The notes: generated by a model not told the origin, from the sequence alone. Shown: positions 1 to 10,260, counted from the stretch's first letter. The stretch is DNA of 27,625 bases from Pigoraptor vietnamica (GCA_943704525.1 CALSCQ010001462.1:1-27625); one strand, 5' to 3'. Translations and numbers: made by a program.

Positions 1-1
1 G

Positions 2-365
<364 letters not shown>

Positions 366-1781
366 ATGGACGCCACCCTCCTCTCACTTCCCGATGAGCT
401 CTTCGCCGTCCACATTGCCCCTCTACTCGCGCCATCGGACGTCCGCTCCCTCGCGCACACGTGCAGCAGGCTCCTCGCGGCGCTGCGCTTCGAACGCATC
501 TACAAGCTTTCGCTAGACTGCGCCGTCCGTTTTTGCAACGACAATGCCTTCCGCTCCCTCGTCACCGCGACGCTCCCTCGCAATCGCCTGTCGTTGGACC
601 TGTCTTGGGCACCCGAGGACATCGACGCCTCTGCCCTTCACGACGTCCACACGCTCGACCTCTCTCACTGCCAAGGGCAAGTCTCGGGCGTCTCCCAGCT
701 CGGCGGCGTCCATACGCTCCTACTGGCCGCCTGTTCTTCGCTCTGCGACGCTTCGGCGCTTGGGCGCGTCCACACGCTCGATCTCAGTTACACGGGCGTG
801 CGTGATGTGACCGCGCTGGGTGCCGTCCACTCGCTAAATCTCGCGGGCTGCGAGGGAGTCATTGACGTCTCTTGCCTTGGCCGCCTTCATTCGCTGAACC
901 TGGCCGGGTGTTGCGGAGTCGTCGACGTCTCGGCGCTAGGTGGGCTTCACTCTCTCAATCTCACGCAGTGCCGCAACGTGGTCGATGTCTCCGCGCTGGG
1001 CCGTGTGCGTGTGTTGACGCTTGCATCGTGCGTGGGCGTGTCTGACGTGTCTGCGCTTGGGCACGTCCGCGTACTCGATCTCAGCGGCACCAGGGTGCGG
1101 GACGTGTCGGCGCTCGGCGGTGTCCACACGCTTCGCCTTGCGTTTTGCGAGGGGGTGTCTGACGTGTCGGCGCTGGGCAAGGTCCACGCACTCGACCTCT
1201 ACGGATGTACCGCCGTCTCCGACGTTTCTGCGCTCGGCGGCGTTCACACGCTCAACCTTAGTATGTGCGAGGAGGTGTCGCAGGTGTCTTCGCTCGGCGC
1301 CGTCCACACGCTTGTGCTCTCGTGCGCGGTGACGGACGTTTCTGCCCTTGGCGGCGTCCACACGCTGAACCTCTCCAACTGCTATCGACTGTCGGACGTC
1401 TCTTCGCTCGGCGGCGTGCACACGCTCAACCTCAGCTACTGCGAGGGCGTGTCTGACTTTTCTGCGCTCGGTCGCGTCCACACGCTCAACCTCAGTCTCT
1501 GCGACGTTGTGGACGTTTCGGCGCTCGGCGGCGTTCACGAACTCAACCTGAGCTACTGCAAGAGGCTAACGGACGTCTCTTCGCTCTGCGGCGTCCACAC
1601 ACTCATTCTCGACGAGTGCGACGGGATATCGGACGTTTCTGCGCTTGGCCGTGTGCGCAAACTGAGCCTCCGCAACTGCCGCGGGGTGACCGACATTTCC
1701 GCGCTCGAGGGCGTGGAGGAGCTTGAGCTGGACTTTAGTAGCACGCTGCGCCTCCGTTCAAAGTCGCCGGCGGCCATTTAA
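366..1781 (+). CDS. F-box protein with short leucine-rich repeats
   Basis: Intronless frame. The ATG at 366 (A at -3, G at +4) is preferred over an in-frame ATG at 345, giving 471 aa. Counting from 345, residues 11-60 look like an F-box (LSLPDELF, then HIAPLLAPSDVRSLAHTCSRLL), the Skp1-binding module of SCF ubiquitin ligases. Residues 101-456 are 18 leucine-rich repeats of 18-21 residues with the pattern VHTLNLxxCxxVxDVSALGx, followed by a partial unit and a basic tail (RLRSKSPAAI). The usual inference is that the F-box docks on Skp1-Cullin and the LRR solenoid selects the substrate. The Cys at position 9 of most units resembles cysteine-containing LRRs of F-box proteins, but the 20-residue unit is unusually short. 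There is no signal peptide or membrane segment, so it is probably cytosolic or nuclear. Similar proteins occur in large families in protists and in giant viruses; orthology cannot be given. Confidence 0.88.
   Translation: MDATLLSLPDELFAVHIAPLLAPSDVRSLAHTCSRLLAALRFERIYKLSLDCAVRFCNDNAFRSLVTATLPRNRLSLDLSWAPEDIDASALHDVHTLDLSHCQGQVSGVSQLGGVHTLLLAACSSLCDASALGRVHTLDLSYTGVRDVTALGAVHSLNLAGCEGVIDVSCLGRLHSLNLAGCCGVVDVSALGGLHSLNLTQCRNVVDVSALGRVRVLTLASCVGVSDVSALGHVRVLDLSGTRVRDVSALGGVHTLRLAFCEGVSDVSALGKVHALDLYGCTAVSDVSALGGVHTLNLSMCEEVSQVSSLGAVHTLVLSCAVTDVSALGGVHTLNLSNCYRLSDVSSLGGVHTLNLSYCEGVSDFSALGRVHTLNLSLCDVVDVSALGGVHELNLSYCKRLTDVSSLCGVHTLILDECDGISDVSALGRVRKLSLRNCRGVTDISALEGVEELELDFSSTLRLRSKSPAAI
645..1712 (+). 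repeat. About 60-bp tandem coding repeat (18 LRR units)
   Basis: Eighteen consecutive units of 54-63 bp, each starting with a GTCCACACGCTC-like sequence and ending with a GTCTCGGCGCTCGGC-like sequence. Length changes are whole codons only (18, 19, 20 or 21 residues), so the array expands and contracts under frame constraint. Confidence 0.92.
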
Positions 1782-1845
1782 CGGGCACGTGACTTGGCCG
1801 TCGTCAGAGGAGGGCGTGCGCGCAGACACCTCTTGCGATTCTCCA

Positions 1846-1851
1846 AATAAA
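1846..1851 (+). terminator. Probable polyadenylation signal of the F-box/LRR gene
   Basis: AATAAA 65 nt after the stop codon in an otherwise GC-rich sequence. The converging dehydrogenase gene ends at 2087. The stretch between is TG/CA-rich (GT run near 1950-2000) and holds no gene. Confidence 0.6.
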
Positions 1852-2086
1852 CAATAACGAACAGTCTGCAGTCTATTTGGATGGATAACTGTCACGTCTG
1901 CTTATACACACACATTCACACACGCACAAAACACTCTTTCGTCAGCCGCGTGCGTGTGTGTGTGTGTGTTTGTGTGTGCGTGTGTGTGCGTGCGTGCGTA
2001 TGTGCGCTCTTTCTTTCTCCGCTTAGTGCACTACGCAAATTCCACGCGCAGTTTCACAGTCGACGACGCGTTTCATTGCGTCCCCT

Positions 2087-2460
2087 TCAGCGCATGCGCA
2101 CGACGACCTTCCCGACGGACTCGCGTCCGGACAGCGCGCCAAACGCCTCGTTGATTTGGTCGAGAGGGAACGTCTTGTACACGAGCGGATTCAGCTTGCC
2201 CTCGGCGCACAGCCGCACGCACTGCTCGATCGAGTTGCGGAGGAGGGGGAGGTTGGCCTTGCCGTAGGCGCCCTAGTGGGGGGAACGCACACGAGCACTC
2301 TGTTAGACACACGCGCGCACACATACAGACATACAAGCACTCTCAGACAGGCACGCTTCACAATAGGACAACACGTGCACCTACCACACACACATGGACA
2401 TACGCACCCCAAATACGGACATAGGTGCAGCATACTTGCAACTGCTCAATAAATATACTG

Positions 2461-2496
<36 letters not shown>

Positions 2497-4255
2497 GCGC
2501 GCGCGCCCACCCAATACAGCCCAAGCACGCTGCAGTTCTTGACGAGGAGGATGTTCGCGGGCACTTGGGGAATGTCGCCACTCGCAAACCCAATGACCAC
2601 GACGCGTCCCTCCCACGCAATGGCGCGAAGGCAGTCGCTGAAGGTGTCGCCGCCGACAACCTCAAACACCACGTTTGCCCCCTTGTTGTTCGTCGCGGCC
2701 ATGATCTGAGACACATGGAGTTCGCACGGGATACACGGTCAGTTTAGGGCAGACGACATCACACACGTGTTACTGGAACAGACGTACGATAACGGCAATC
2801 TTACGCGAGCAAAGGTAAACGTACGCAACATGCACTTGCGCGTCCAAACGCCCGCGCACACCCACAGCCTCCTTCTTCTTGAGGTCGGCGTACTTCAGGA
2901 CGACGTCCGCGCCCTTGTCGGCGCAGTACTTGCCCTTCGCATCGCTCCCCACGGCCGCAACCACACGAGCGCCGATCACGTGCTTGGCGATGTCGACAGC
3001 CGCAAGTCCGACGCCACCCGCCGCCGCCGTAACAAGGAGGTTCTCGCTGCGCCCGTGCGAGAGAGACTCAGTCAGCACGCACTTGGGCGTCGCAAACACA
3101 CCTCACGGAGCATGCAGGCACTCGCGCACATCACAAAACACAGCGTCGCGTATCGCCAAGAAGGCTTGCCTTCCTGCGTTGGCGTTTCTCCGGAAAAACC
3201 TCCCAACAGCGCAAAACAACACGCGAACCCACCCCTTTTGCAAATTGGCGCGGTGCGTGAGGCCCACATATGCAGTGCCGTACGACACGGCGACCGCCGC
3301 AGCGCGCTCAAAGTCGATCTCAGGGGGCAGCTTCACGGCGACTGCCTCGGGCACATAGCACGCCTCTGCGAACCCGCCACCATTGTCGATGACAGCGACA
3401 ATTCTGCACGTGACAGCGAGAGGGGAACGTTAGGCGAATGTCGCACGCAGAGGCTCCTGTAAGTAAGTCTGCTCACTACAGGACAGTGCCAACGTATAAG
3501 GCGCAATGCCACCACATACGCGCCTAAACAAGAACTCTCTCACACAGCGAAGGCTCTGCGTCAAACAGTAAATGTAGCACGCGTCCAACGCATAATCTTT
3601 CACAGACAAACGAAGGATGCGTATAACAGCAAACGTCGGACACACGAGAGGGGCACGCCCACGCACTCGCCTGTCGCCCACGCGGAGGTTCTTGACAGAC
3701 GGGTGGCACTCGCGAACAACGCCAGCGACTTCCATCCCGGGGACGAAGGGGAGCGGCGGCTTGACTTGGTACCGCCCCTGCGGCATCATTCCACCGAAGC
3801 AGTTGGTGGTTTGAGGACGTTGACACTTTTACGATGCACACGTACGCATCAACCACGTACACACAGTACACGCGCTCATTACCCTGTCCACTTGCTCACA
3901 CAGCCGCGCACAATACAGCGACCACCACAATAAACAAGAAACGCAACAGCCACATTCCCACCTGCGACATGAGGTAATCGGCAAAATTGACGCCGCACGT
4001 GTGCACATCAATGAGCACATGCCCGGCCTTGAGTCCCGCCGGGTCAAGCGGGTGATCGCTGACGACCTGAAGCGGTTTGGAGGTGTCACGGCACACCGCG
4101 GCTTTCACGGCGAGTGCGCGCCTTCCCGCGACGGCGTTTGTCGCAATGCCAGACGCCAGACGTGACGCACTGAGTGCATCCCCTAGCGGCAGCCTCGCCG
4201 CGCGGACGAGGGGTCGCAGAATGCGCTCAGGTGGCTGCGCGAACATCTTCCTCAT
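2087..4255 (-). CDS. Mitochondrial-type quinone oxidoreductase / zinc-less alcohol dehydrogenase (MDR family)
   Basis: Six exons, minus strand: 4255-3962, 3777-3671, 3403-3233, 3046-2866, 2705-2511, 2272-2087; phases close exactly to 377 aa. The family reduces quinones or enone carbonyls with NADPH and lacks structural zinc. Visible marks: CGVNFADYL and PPLPFVPGMEVAGVV in the GroES-like half, the VGDR turn, YGTAYVGL, the nucleotide-binding loop AAAGGVGLAAVDIAK, GANVVFEVVGGDTF, and a C-terminal ESVGKVVVRMR typical of zeta-crystallin-like enzymes. The first ~50 residues are rich in Arg/Ala/Ser/Leu and poor in acids, suggesting mitochondrial import. The ATG at 4246 has better context than 4255 and would give 374 aa. 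Intron 2 starts with GC; the other donors are GTGGGN. Introns are TG-rich on the sense strand. Head to head with the SMIM14-like gene. Confidence 0.9.
2462..2507. repeat. (CA)n followed by (CG)n tract inside an intron
   Basis: A CA run to 2494 then a CG run to about 2507, directly downstream of the donor of intron 5 of the minus-strand oxidoreductase, where the sense strand reads (GC)n(GT)n. Alternating purine-pyrimidine DNA of this kind can form Z-DNA. Confidence 0.9.
3404..3670 (-). other. GC-AG intron (intron 2 of the quinone oxidoreductase)
   Basis: On the minus strand the exon ends ...GGCGACAG and the intron begins GCGAGT; it ends ...CACGTGCAG. Only this pair keeps the conserved Gly-Asp-Arg-(Ile)-Val turn in frame. 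Nearby GT donors shift the frame or delete the turn. Confidence 0.8.
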
Positions 4256-4958
4256 ACACAAGGGCGACGGTGAGGGTAGCTTCACGTGCCTGTGCGTACG
4301 AACAATCTCTTGTTTTCATGCCACAACGGACGAAGTGCCGGCCGTCTCACGCTGCTGCCGGTTTTTCCGCACGGGTGGGTAACATGCACTGTCCAGACAT
4401 TATCCTCACGTGATCGCGGCGTCATCACGGGGCGGGGTCGGCTTTTTTCTCCATTGAATTGGAATTTTCTACATTTTTCGCACTAATTTGCAGATTTTCA
4501 ATTTGCGTGCACCCAGTCGCTAACACCCCACTGCGTTGTGTCACTGTGTGTGTATGTGTGCAAGGCCAACACTTCCATTGGATCCACAGAGAAAAAAGAA
4601 CTCGTGCCTGCAGCATACACACCACACACGCGCTGAGGGATATTTGTGTGAAGAAGGCGTAGTAGTGCGGCGCGTGAAGACCGTTCAGCGGAACGGTTTA
4701 AGGCCTTCCAAAGGCGCTGGTGAGCACTCGTCGAGTCAGTTGTGTGCGGCGTGTGAGTCACTTACACACTCAAAAATATGGGTCGTTATAGTGTGGTGCG
4801 CTGTTCTCTTTTTCTGGTGGTTGTCGTTTACTTCGTGTCGCGCGTCGATTTGTGTGACATGGTGGCTGGCACGCATCCCTGAATCTATTGCCGATTGTAT
4901 GACTTAGGTGGCAGGGCGCTTGTCGGCGGAGCGGGCCGCGTGAGCCTGCGCAGACACC
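4256..4958. promoter_or_regulatory. Divergent promoter region, oxidoreductase / SMIM14-like gene
   Basis: About 700 bp between two head-to-head genes with no convincing coding frame. TCACGTGA (E-box core CACGTG) lies at 4406-4413, 150 nt upstream of the oxidoreductase ATG. A perfect hairpin with 7-bp arms, ACCGTTC-agcg-GAACGGT, lies at 4680-4697 on the SMIM14 side. Both are sequence facts; promoter function is inferred from position. Confidence 0.5.
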
Positions 4959-5650
4959 ATGGATCCGTGCGAGTGCGTGTGCAACCACATTGGCGCGATG
5001 CGTCGTCTCATCAATATGGTGGGTGAAATGGGACGCCGCTGGACCATTACGTATGGAGACTTCGCGACCCACTCTTCTCCGCTCTCTTCAACGCACGCAC
5101 GCATACACTTCTACAGCCCCTCTGCTCGTACACACATTGCTCACTGCTCTTATTCGCTGTCTCTCATGGCGCAGCTGACACGCATGCAAGAGTATTGCAC
5201 GGACACGGACTGTCTCCGTGATCGTGAGTATATTTGCGGCTTGTGTGCATCTTCCACCCATACGTCACATTCGCGTACAAATGTCACCTCTAGTGCCCTC
5301 GACATGGCACCCCTTTACCGCCGATCTCAGCCACTCCCACACACAGTCACTCACATGCGACGTGAACAAGGCGCACACTTGCAATCCCGATTACATACTC
5401 ACACTCACACAACATTCCCACTCGCCACTCTCCAGCCCTTGCGCCTGCACGCGCAAATCCGCCGTCGGATGCCATTGGCAGCACTCTAGCGATGGTGCTC
5501 CTCGCTATCGTTCTTGCGGCCGTGCTGTACGCGACGCGCCCCGCCAGTCTCAGGCAACGCCCGCAAGCGCTGCGAGACCCCTCCGTCCCCGAGAAGCCCG
5601 GCCCGTCGATGGGCAGTGGACCTCCCCCGCCGGGTCCGTCCGTTGGCTGA
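4959..5650 (+). CDS. SMIM14: Small integral membrane protein 14 homologue
   Basis: Three exons: 4959-5018, 5175-5223, 5436-5650 (donors GTGGGT and GTGAGT, acceptors GCAG and CCAG), 107 aa. The start has an ideal context (ACACCATGG). The N-terminus DPCECVCNHIGAMRRLIN followed by EYCTDTDCL matches the hallmark of animal SMIM14 (C4orf34), about 99 aa, recalled as DPCECVC...AMRRLINLL...YCTDTECL. After a short Pro/Ala linker comes one membrane helix (about residues 56-72, LAMVLLAIVLAAVLYA), then a Pro-rich tail (EKPGPSMGSGPPPPGPS). Family members sit in the ER membrane; their biochemical role is poorly known. The CXC and CTDTDC cysteines are all kept. Acceptor 5435 is chosen because the nearer AG at 5481 would give an early stop. 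Confidence 0.88.
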
Positions 5651-6183
5651 GCGTCGCTTGCTGTCTGGACGTTCTCGACAGCCGCGTTTGCGTTGATGTG
5701 TGGTTATTTGCGTGGGCGCGCGCGTAATTTCTTCTGTATATTGGAGCGCTAGCACTTTCACGCAATCTATTGCGTCTGGCGGTTTTTCTTCGCGCGTCTT
5801 AAGTGCTGTACATAGGGCTTGCGCGTGGCACTGACTTTTTCGATTCCCTTTTTGGTGACTGCTTGTTCCGCACGTGCGCTATTCTTCTGGCATGGCTGCG
5901 TTTCCTGTTGCTCTGCTTCTCCGCGAAGCTAAATGACACGACGGTCCCTGTTGCGGGGACATTGCGCCGTTTCGCCCGTCAATTAAATGCTATGTGGGAT
6001 GCCTCAGACGGGCGCGCACGCACGCACACGCACGTATAGGAACGCTCGCATTATATATACCGCATTAAGAGCGCACTCCACGGCTTCACGTCCTCTGGCC
6101 ACCTTCAATCTCCGAGCAACGGATTAGCCCCTCACACACCAATCCCACGAAACCCCTTCCGGCGCACAACCCACAAGAGTCTC
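5651..6183. repeat. 3' flank of 2OG copy 1, repeated downstream of copies 2 and 3
   Basis: Non-coding stretch between two converging genes. From about 5810 (ACATAGGGCTTGCGCGT...) it matches 8327-8694 and 10945-11361, which lie at the same place behind copies 2 and 3. Shared landmarks are GGGCTTGCGCGT, CTAAATGAC/CTAGATGAC and CGTTTCGCCCGT. The homologous flank shows that the duplicated unit included several hundred bases of 3' DNA. No polyadenylation signal is clear on the minus strand. Confidence 0.7.
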
Positions 6184-8118
6184 TCACTCACTCTCCGTCG
6201 ATGCAACGGACGCCCCATCGAGCGATGCAATGACGGCGCCCCTGAAGTACACGCCCTCGTACACGCACGCGATGCACTGGTTGCCGGCATTCCACGGGTC
6301 CAAGCCAATGCACTGACTGCGAAGAACATGCCCTTTCCCTTCGAGGTCGTCGGAAAGGCCGTCCTCAAGAAACGGCACGTCGGCAAACGGGTGGCGCGGC
6401 TTGGCGTCCGACAGTCCGGCCACATACATCAGATCCGCCTCGGTGCACGCATAGACCTCGTGCGTGCCCTTGCCTGTCTCCACCTCCTCGTGACAAAAGT
6501 GAACGACGGGCATCAACGTCAGCCGAAAGCCCTTCCCCTCCGCTCCCACGCGCGCCTCCGACAACGTACGGTACATGTCGAGGTCCATCCCCTTGAGTGT
6601 GGTAGCGTCCGCCAGCGATGCCATCGTGTAGCGGTGGTCCAGCAGAAACCCCACGTGCCCCTTGTGCCTGCGCGCAATCGCCGCAGCGCATTCCCCGATG
6701 ATCGAACGCAGTTCGCGCGCCCTCGACTCGTCAGAAGCAGTACCTTCACCGACCGCACGCAAATCGCGCCGCTCGGCATTCGTGGAGGGCAGCGCCGGCC
6801 CGTCGCGCGGAGTCAGCGCAAAAGTCACAGTCACACGCGCCCCTGCTGTCACCTTGTCGATTTCGTGAGGGCAGTCTCCGAAAAATGCGCACCAGCGGAC
6901 GTCCCCCCTCACTTCAGAAGACTCAAACTTAACCGCATGCGTGCCATGGCTGACACGCAGCGCGCCACCCGCGTGATCTACCGGAAGTACGACGACGGCC
7001 GTCCCCAGCATGTCGCCGCGCACCGGCGTGTCAACGTGCGCACGAAAAAACCCGCCCGGACCGTACGCGTTGAGCCGGTACGGAGTGAGCGTGACTCCCC
7101 GCTCCCCTCCCAGCAGTGTCCCCTCGACGTCCCGTTGAATGGTCCGCTTCACATCGTCCCATTCGCTGCCCTCCAGGCGGAACTTGTCCGCCGTTATCTC
7201 AAACGCCACGCGCACCGACGGGTCCACCACCGTCTTCATCGACCGCAGGTCCCCAAACGGCGCCTCGTGCGCGGCAACAAACAGCTCCGCAAGAACGCCC
7301 TGCGCATCGCGCGTCCTATACTCGTCAACCAGAGACACCCGTGTCCACTGGTCACCACGCAGGATGTCCAGACCAGTCACTTTAGCGGCCTTGCCCTCCA
7401 CGTAGAAGGGCTTGCCCCGTCGCAGTTCCCGGCGCGAGGAGACAATGGCTTCCGCCGCACTTTCGTCGTTACCCGCACCGGCCAGCGACCGTATGCCGCC
7501 GATGTTGTCGTATATGCCGAAGCCTTCATTTGACCGGCCAAGCACATCATCGAGAAAAGCGGAGTAATGCCGGGGGCGGCCGCGTGGCGGGCGGCCGATC
7601 ACGTGACCGAGGCGGCGAATGGGAACTTGTCGTGTCAAGCGGTCGATGAACTTGCGGAAAAACACGTACGCCTCGATGACGTCCGCAGAGGCAAATATCG
7701 GTGCGGCACGAGGGGTCTCGTGAGGAGCAGATGCCTTGCCGTCGGCTACCGTGTGAAGCGAAGAGCGAAGGGGGCGAAGTTGGGCGACGGTCGTACTGCG
7801 CGCGCGAACGGCAAAACCCTATAAAAGTACTGGTGTCAGACACGCCGGACTGCGACTGGAAAATAGTCACTCTCGCCCATATACGATCAATCAACAGCCC
7901 GATCATACTACGGACGCAGGCATGCACGTACGCGCACACGCACATCAGTTACGCGCACACACACATATACACACACGCGCACATGCATGCGCACAAAAAG
8001 ACCCGCTCACTATGCAGGAAGGTAACTCCGGCACTTTACAATCGGGAGAAGCCCGTGCACCCACTCCGCAGACTGTGCTCCGAGCCGCCGTCGCGGGGCT
8101 TACAGCGATTCGAAACAT
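6184..8118 (-). CDS. 2OG-Fe(II) oxygenase (P4H-like), array copy 1
   Basis: Two exons on the minus strand: 8118-8104 (Met-Phe-Arg-Ile-Ala) and 7818-6184, 549 aa. The intron starts GTAAGC, ends TATAG and is CA-rich on the plus strand. The long exon has no ATG near its start; the tiny first exon supplies one in phase. Family reaction: oxidation of a protein or small molecule with 2-oxoglutarate and O2, giving succinate and CO2. Seen: His266-x-Asp268 in FFRAHVDTP, distal His323 in FFGDCPHEI, and Arg333 in GARVTVTF, which should bind 2-oxoglutarate; this is the prolyl-4-hydroxylase-alpha-like layout of many fungal and protist proteins. The first ~25 residues (Arg/Ala/Leu, no acids) look like a mitochondrial presequence. 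Substrate unknown. The C-terminal ~90 residues, outside the catalytic fold, are conserved among copies 1-3. Confidence 0.82.
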
Positions 8119-8223
8119 TTCCGGAGATTCGCACGTGGGCGCACGCGTGCAATGCAAAAAAGGAAAAAGTTTTTTTTTTTTGTTTTTTGCGTGTTACTCA
8201 CGTGATCGTTGTAACACTGTTAC
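8119..8223 (-). promoter_or_regulatory. Promoter module of 2OG copy 1
   Basis: Upstream of the ATG at 8118, plus-strand order: T-rich tract (8170-8188, interrupted once), TCACGTGA at 8198-8205, and the palindrome GTAACAcTGTTAC at 8211-8223. The same order and spacing recur upstream of copy 2. Conservation between copies may reflect shared ancestry alone; no TATA box is evident. Confidence 0.55.
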
Positions 8224-8694
8224 ATCACGGCTGGCCTCCACCCACCTCCCCGTGCGCGCGTCATGGCCGGTTGCCGCCTTCAGTCAGTGCTGGCGGTTCA
8301 GTTTCATTCGCGTGTCATAACTGTGTGCATAGGGCTTGCGCGTCGCACTGACTTTTCGATTCGCAGCTGGAGCTGCACGTGCCCTATTGCGCGTAGCTGC
8401 GTTCGTTTGCTCTGCTTTTTCGCGAGACTAGATGACCTGTTGCGGTGACATGCCGTTTCGCCCGTGCGGTAAGGGGACGCTTCATAGCACAAACGCATAC
8501 GCACACATACGAATGCGCTCACAACATAAGAACACACTAAAACACGCTCCAAGATAGTCAAGCCACTTAAACACGACAGAGTGGCACGTCCTCTGCCGGC
8601 CCCGGCTTCATATGCCCGACACGACCATTAGTGCCTCACGCACCAATCGACCAATCCCGCAAACCCTCAGTCCGGCGCGCAAACCAAAAGAGGC
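8224..8694. other. Intergenic DNA between 2OG copies 1 and 2
   Basis: No gene seen. 8224-8326 holds the distal promoter side of copy 1. 8327-8694 is the 3' flank of copy 2, homologous to the flanks of copies 1 and 3 and, from 8636, nearly identical to 11276-11360 behind copy 3. Confidence 0.6.
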
Positions 8695-10260
8695 TCACTC
8701 TCTCTGCTCACTCTCCGTCGATGCAACAGACGCCCCATCGAGCGATGCAATGACGGCGCCCCTGAAGTACACGCCCTCGTACACGCACGCGATGCACTGG
8801 TTGCCGGCATTCCACGGGTCCAAGCCAATGCACTGACTGCGAAGAACATGCCCTTTCCCTTCGAGGTCGTCGGAAAGGCCGTCCTCAAGAAACGGCACGT
8901 CGGCAAACGGGTGGCGCGGCTTGGCGTCCGACAGTCCGGCCACATACATCAGATCCGCCTCGGTGCACGCATAGACCAGGTGCGTGCCCTCTTCGTCACC
9001 CTCCACCCACTCGTGACAAAAGTGCACGACGGGCATCAGCATCAGCCGAAATCCCCTCCCCTCCGCTCCCACGCGCGCCTCCGAAAGCGCGCGGTGCACT
9101 TCCAGGTCAATTCCCTTGAGTGTGGTCGGGTCGGTCAGCGATGCCATCGTGTACCGGTGGTCCAGCAGAAAGCCCACGTGTCCCTTGTGGCTGCGCGCAA
9201 TCGCCCCAGCGCCTTCCCCAATGATCGACCGCAGTTCGCGCGCCCTCGACTCGTCCACGGAAGCAGCACCGCCAGCGACGACACGCACGTCGCTCCGATT
9301 GCCGTCGTTCGCGGAGGTCCCGTCGCGCGGTGTCAGCGTAAAAGTGACAGTCACACGCGCCCCCGCAGTCACTTCCTCGATTTCGTGAGGGCAGTCTCCG
9401 AAGAATGCGCACCAATGCACCTCCCATCTCGCACGAGACGACTCAAACTTGACCGCACGCGCGCCATGGCTCACATGCAGCGCTCCACCCCTGTGAGACA
9501 CAGGAAGTGTGACGACGACCGTCCCAAGCATGTCGCCGCGTACGGGCGTATCAACGTGCGCGCGAAAAAACCCACCCGGACCGTACACGTTGAGCCGGTA
9601 CGGAGTAAGCGTGACTCCCCGCTCCCCTCCCAGCAGTGTCCCCTCGACGTCCCGCTGTATGGTCCGCTTCACAGCGTCCCATTCTCTCCCCTCCAGGCGG
9701 AACTTGTCCGCCGTTATCTCAAACGCCACGCGCACCGACGGGTCCACCACCGTCTTCATCGACCGCAGGTCCCCAAACGGCGCCTCGCGCGCCGCCACGC
9801 ACAGCTCCGCAAGCACGCCCTGCGCATCCCGCATCTCACTGTACCTGTCATACAGAGGCACCGGTGTCCACTCGTTACCGCGAAGTACGTCCAGACCAGT
9901 CACTCGACCGGCGTCGCCCTCCACGTAGAAGAGCTTGCCCCGTCGCAGTTCGCGGCGCGCCGACACGATGGATTCCGCCGCACTTTCGTCGTTGTCCTCA
10001 CCGGCAAGCGCCCGTATGCCGCCGGCGGCGTTGTCGTATTTGCTGAAGCCATCGCATGAACGGCCTTGAACAGCGTCGAGAAAGGCGGAGTAATGCTGCG
10101 GACGGCCGATCACGTGGCCGAGGCGGTCGATGGGATATTTTTGTCCGGGATATTTTTCTGTCAAGCGGTCGACGAACTTGCGGAAAAACACGTACGCCTC
10201 GATTACGTCCGCAGAGGCAAATATCGGCGCGGCACGCGGGATCTCGTGAGTAGATGTCAT
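8695..10260 (-). CDS. 2OG-Fe(II) oxygenase, array copy 2 (altered N-terminus)
   Basis: The first in-frame ATG is at 10260, giving 521 aa starting MTSTHEIPRAAP. The catalytic set is intact: HVD in FFRAHVDTP, distal His in FFGDCPHEI, Arg in GARVTVTF. Two changes separate it from copies 1 and 3: the ancestral ATG of the mini-exon reads ACG (10651-10649), and exon 2 has lost 5 nt net near 10285-10312. A second route exists: an ATG in another frame at 10671, spliced at the conserved donor GTGAGC (10636) to 10336, reads through in the correct frame and adds 43 residues starting MRGGESPRFESL. Either product lacks the Arg-rich, acid-free presequence of its sisters. The C-terminus is extended by QRE. 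The DNA of the last 270 bp is nearly identical to copy 1. Confidence 0.78.
   Translation of the reverse strand: MTSTHEIPRAAPIFASADVIEAYVFFRKFVDRLTEKYPGQKYPIDRLGHVIGRPQHYSAFLDAVQGRSCDGFSKYDNAAGGIRALAGEDNDESAAESIVSARRELRRGKLFYVEGDAGRVTGLDVLRGNEWTPVPLYDRYSEMRDAQGVLAELCVAAREAPFGDLRSMKTVVDPSVRVAFEITADKFRLEGREWDAVKRTIQRDVEGTLLGGERGVTLTPYRLNVYGPGGFFRAHVDTPVRGDMLGTVVVTLPVSHRGGALHVSHGARAVKFESSRARWEVHWCAFFGDCPHEIEEVTAGARVTVTFTLTPRDGTSANDGNRSDVRVVAGGAASVDESRARELRSIIGEGAGAIARSHKGHVGFLLDHRYTMASLTDPTTLKGIDLEVHRALSEARVGAEGRGFRLMLMPVVHFCHEWVEGDEEGTHLVYACTEADLMYVAGLSDAKPRHPFADVPFLEDGLSDDLEGKGHVLRSQCIGLDPWNAGNQCIACVYEGVYFRGAVIASLDGASVASTESEQRE

Noticed and set aside
936-1538. A 200-codon frame antisense to the LRR gene
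   Set aside because: Periodic complement of the LRR repeat; no independent evidence.
5482-5650. SMIM14 exon 3 starting after the AG at 5481
   Set aside because: With the fixed phase of exon 2 it meets a stop after three codons; the AG at 5435 gives a full membrane helix and tail.
6328-7533. A 401-codon open frame antisense to 2OG copy 1, with a similar 403-codon frame at 8848-10059
   Set aside because: It mirrors the codon bias of the GC-rich sense gene, shows no recognisable domain, and is interrupted in copies 3 and 4 while the sense frame is kept.
7934-8157. Small frames upstream of the oxygenases (for example reading on past MFRIA) as separate peptides
   Set aside because: Conservation between copies ends at the GTAAGC/GTGAGC donor after five codons; the rest is intron.
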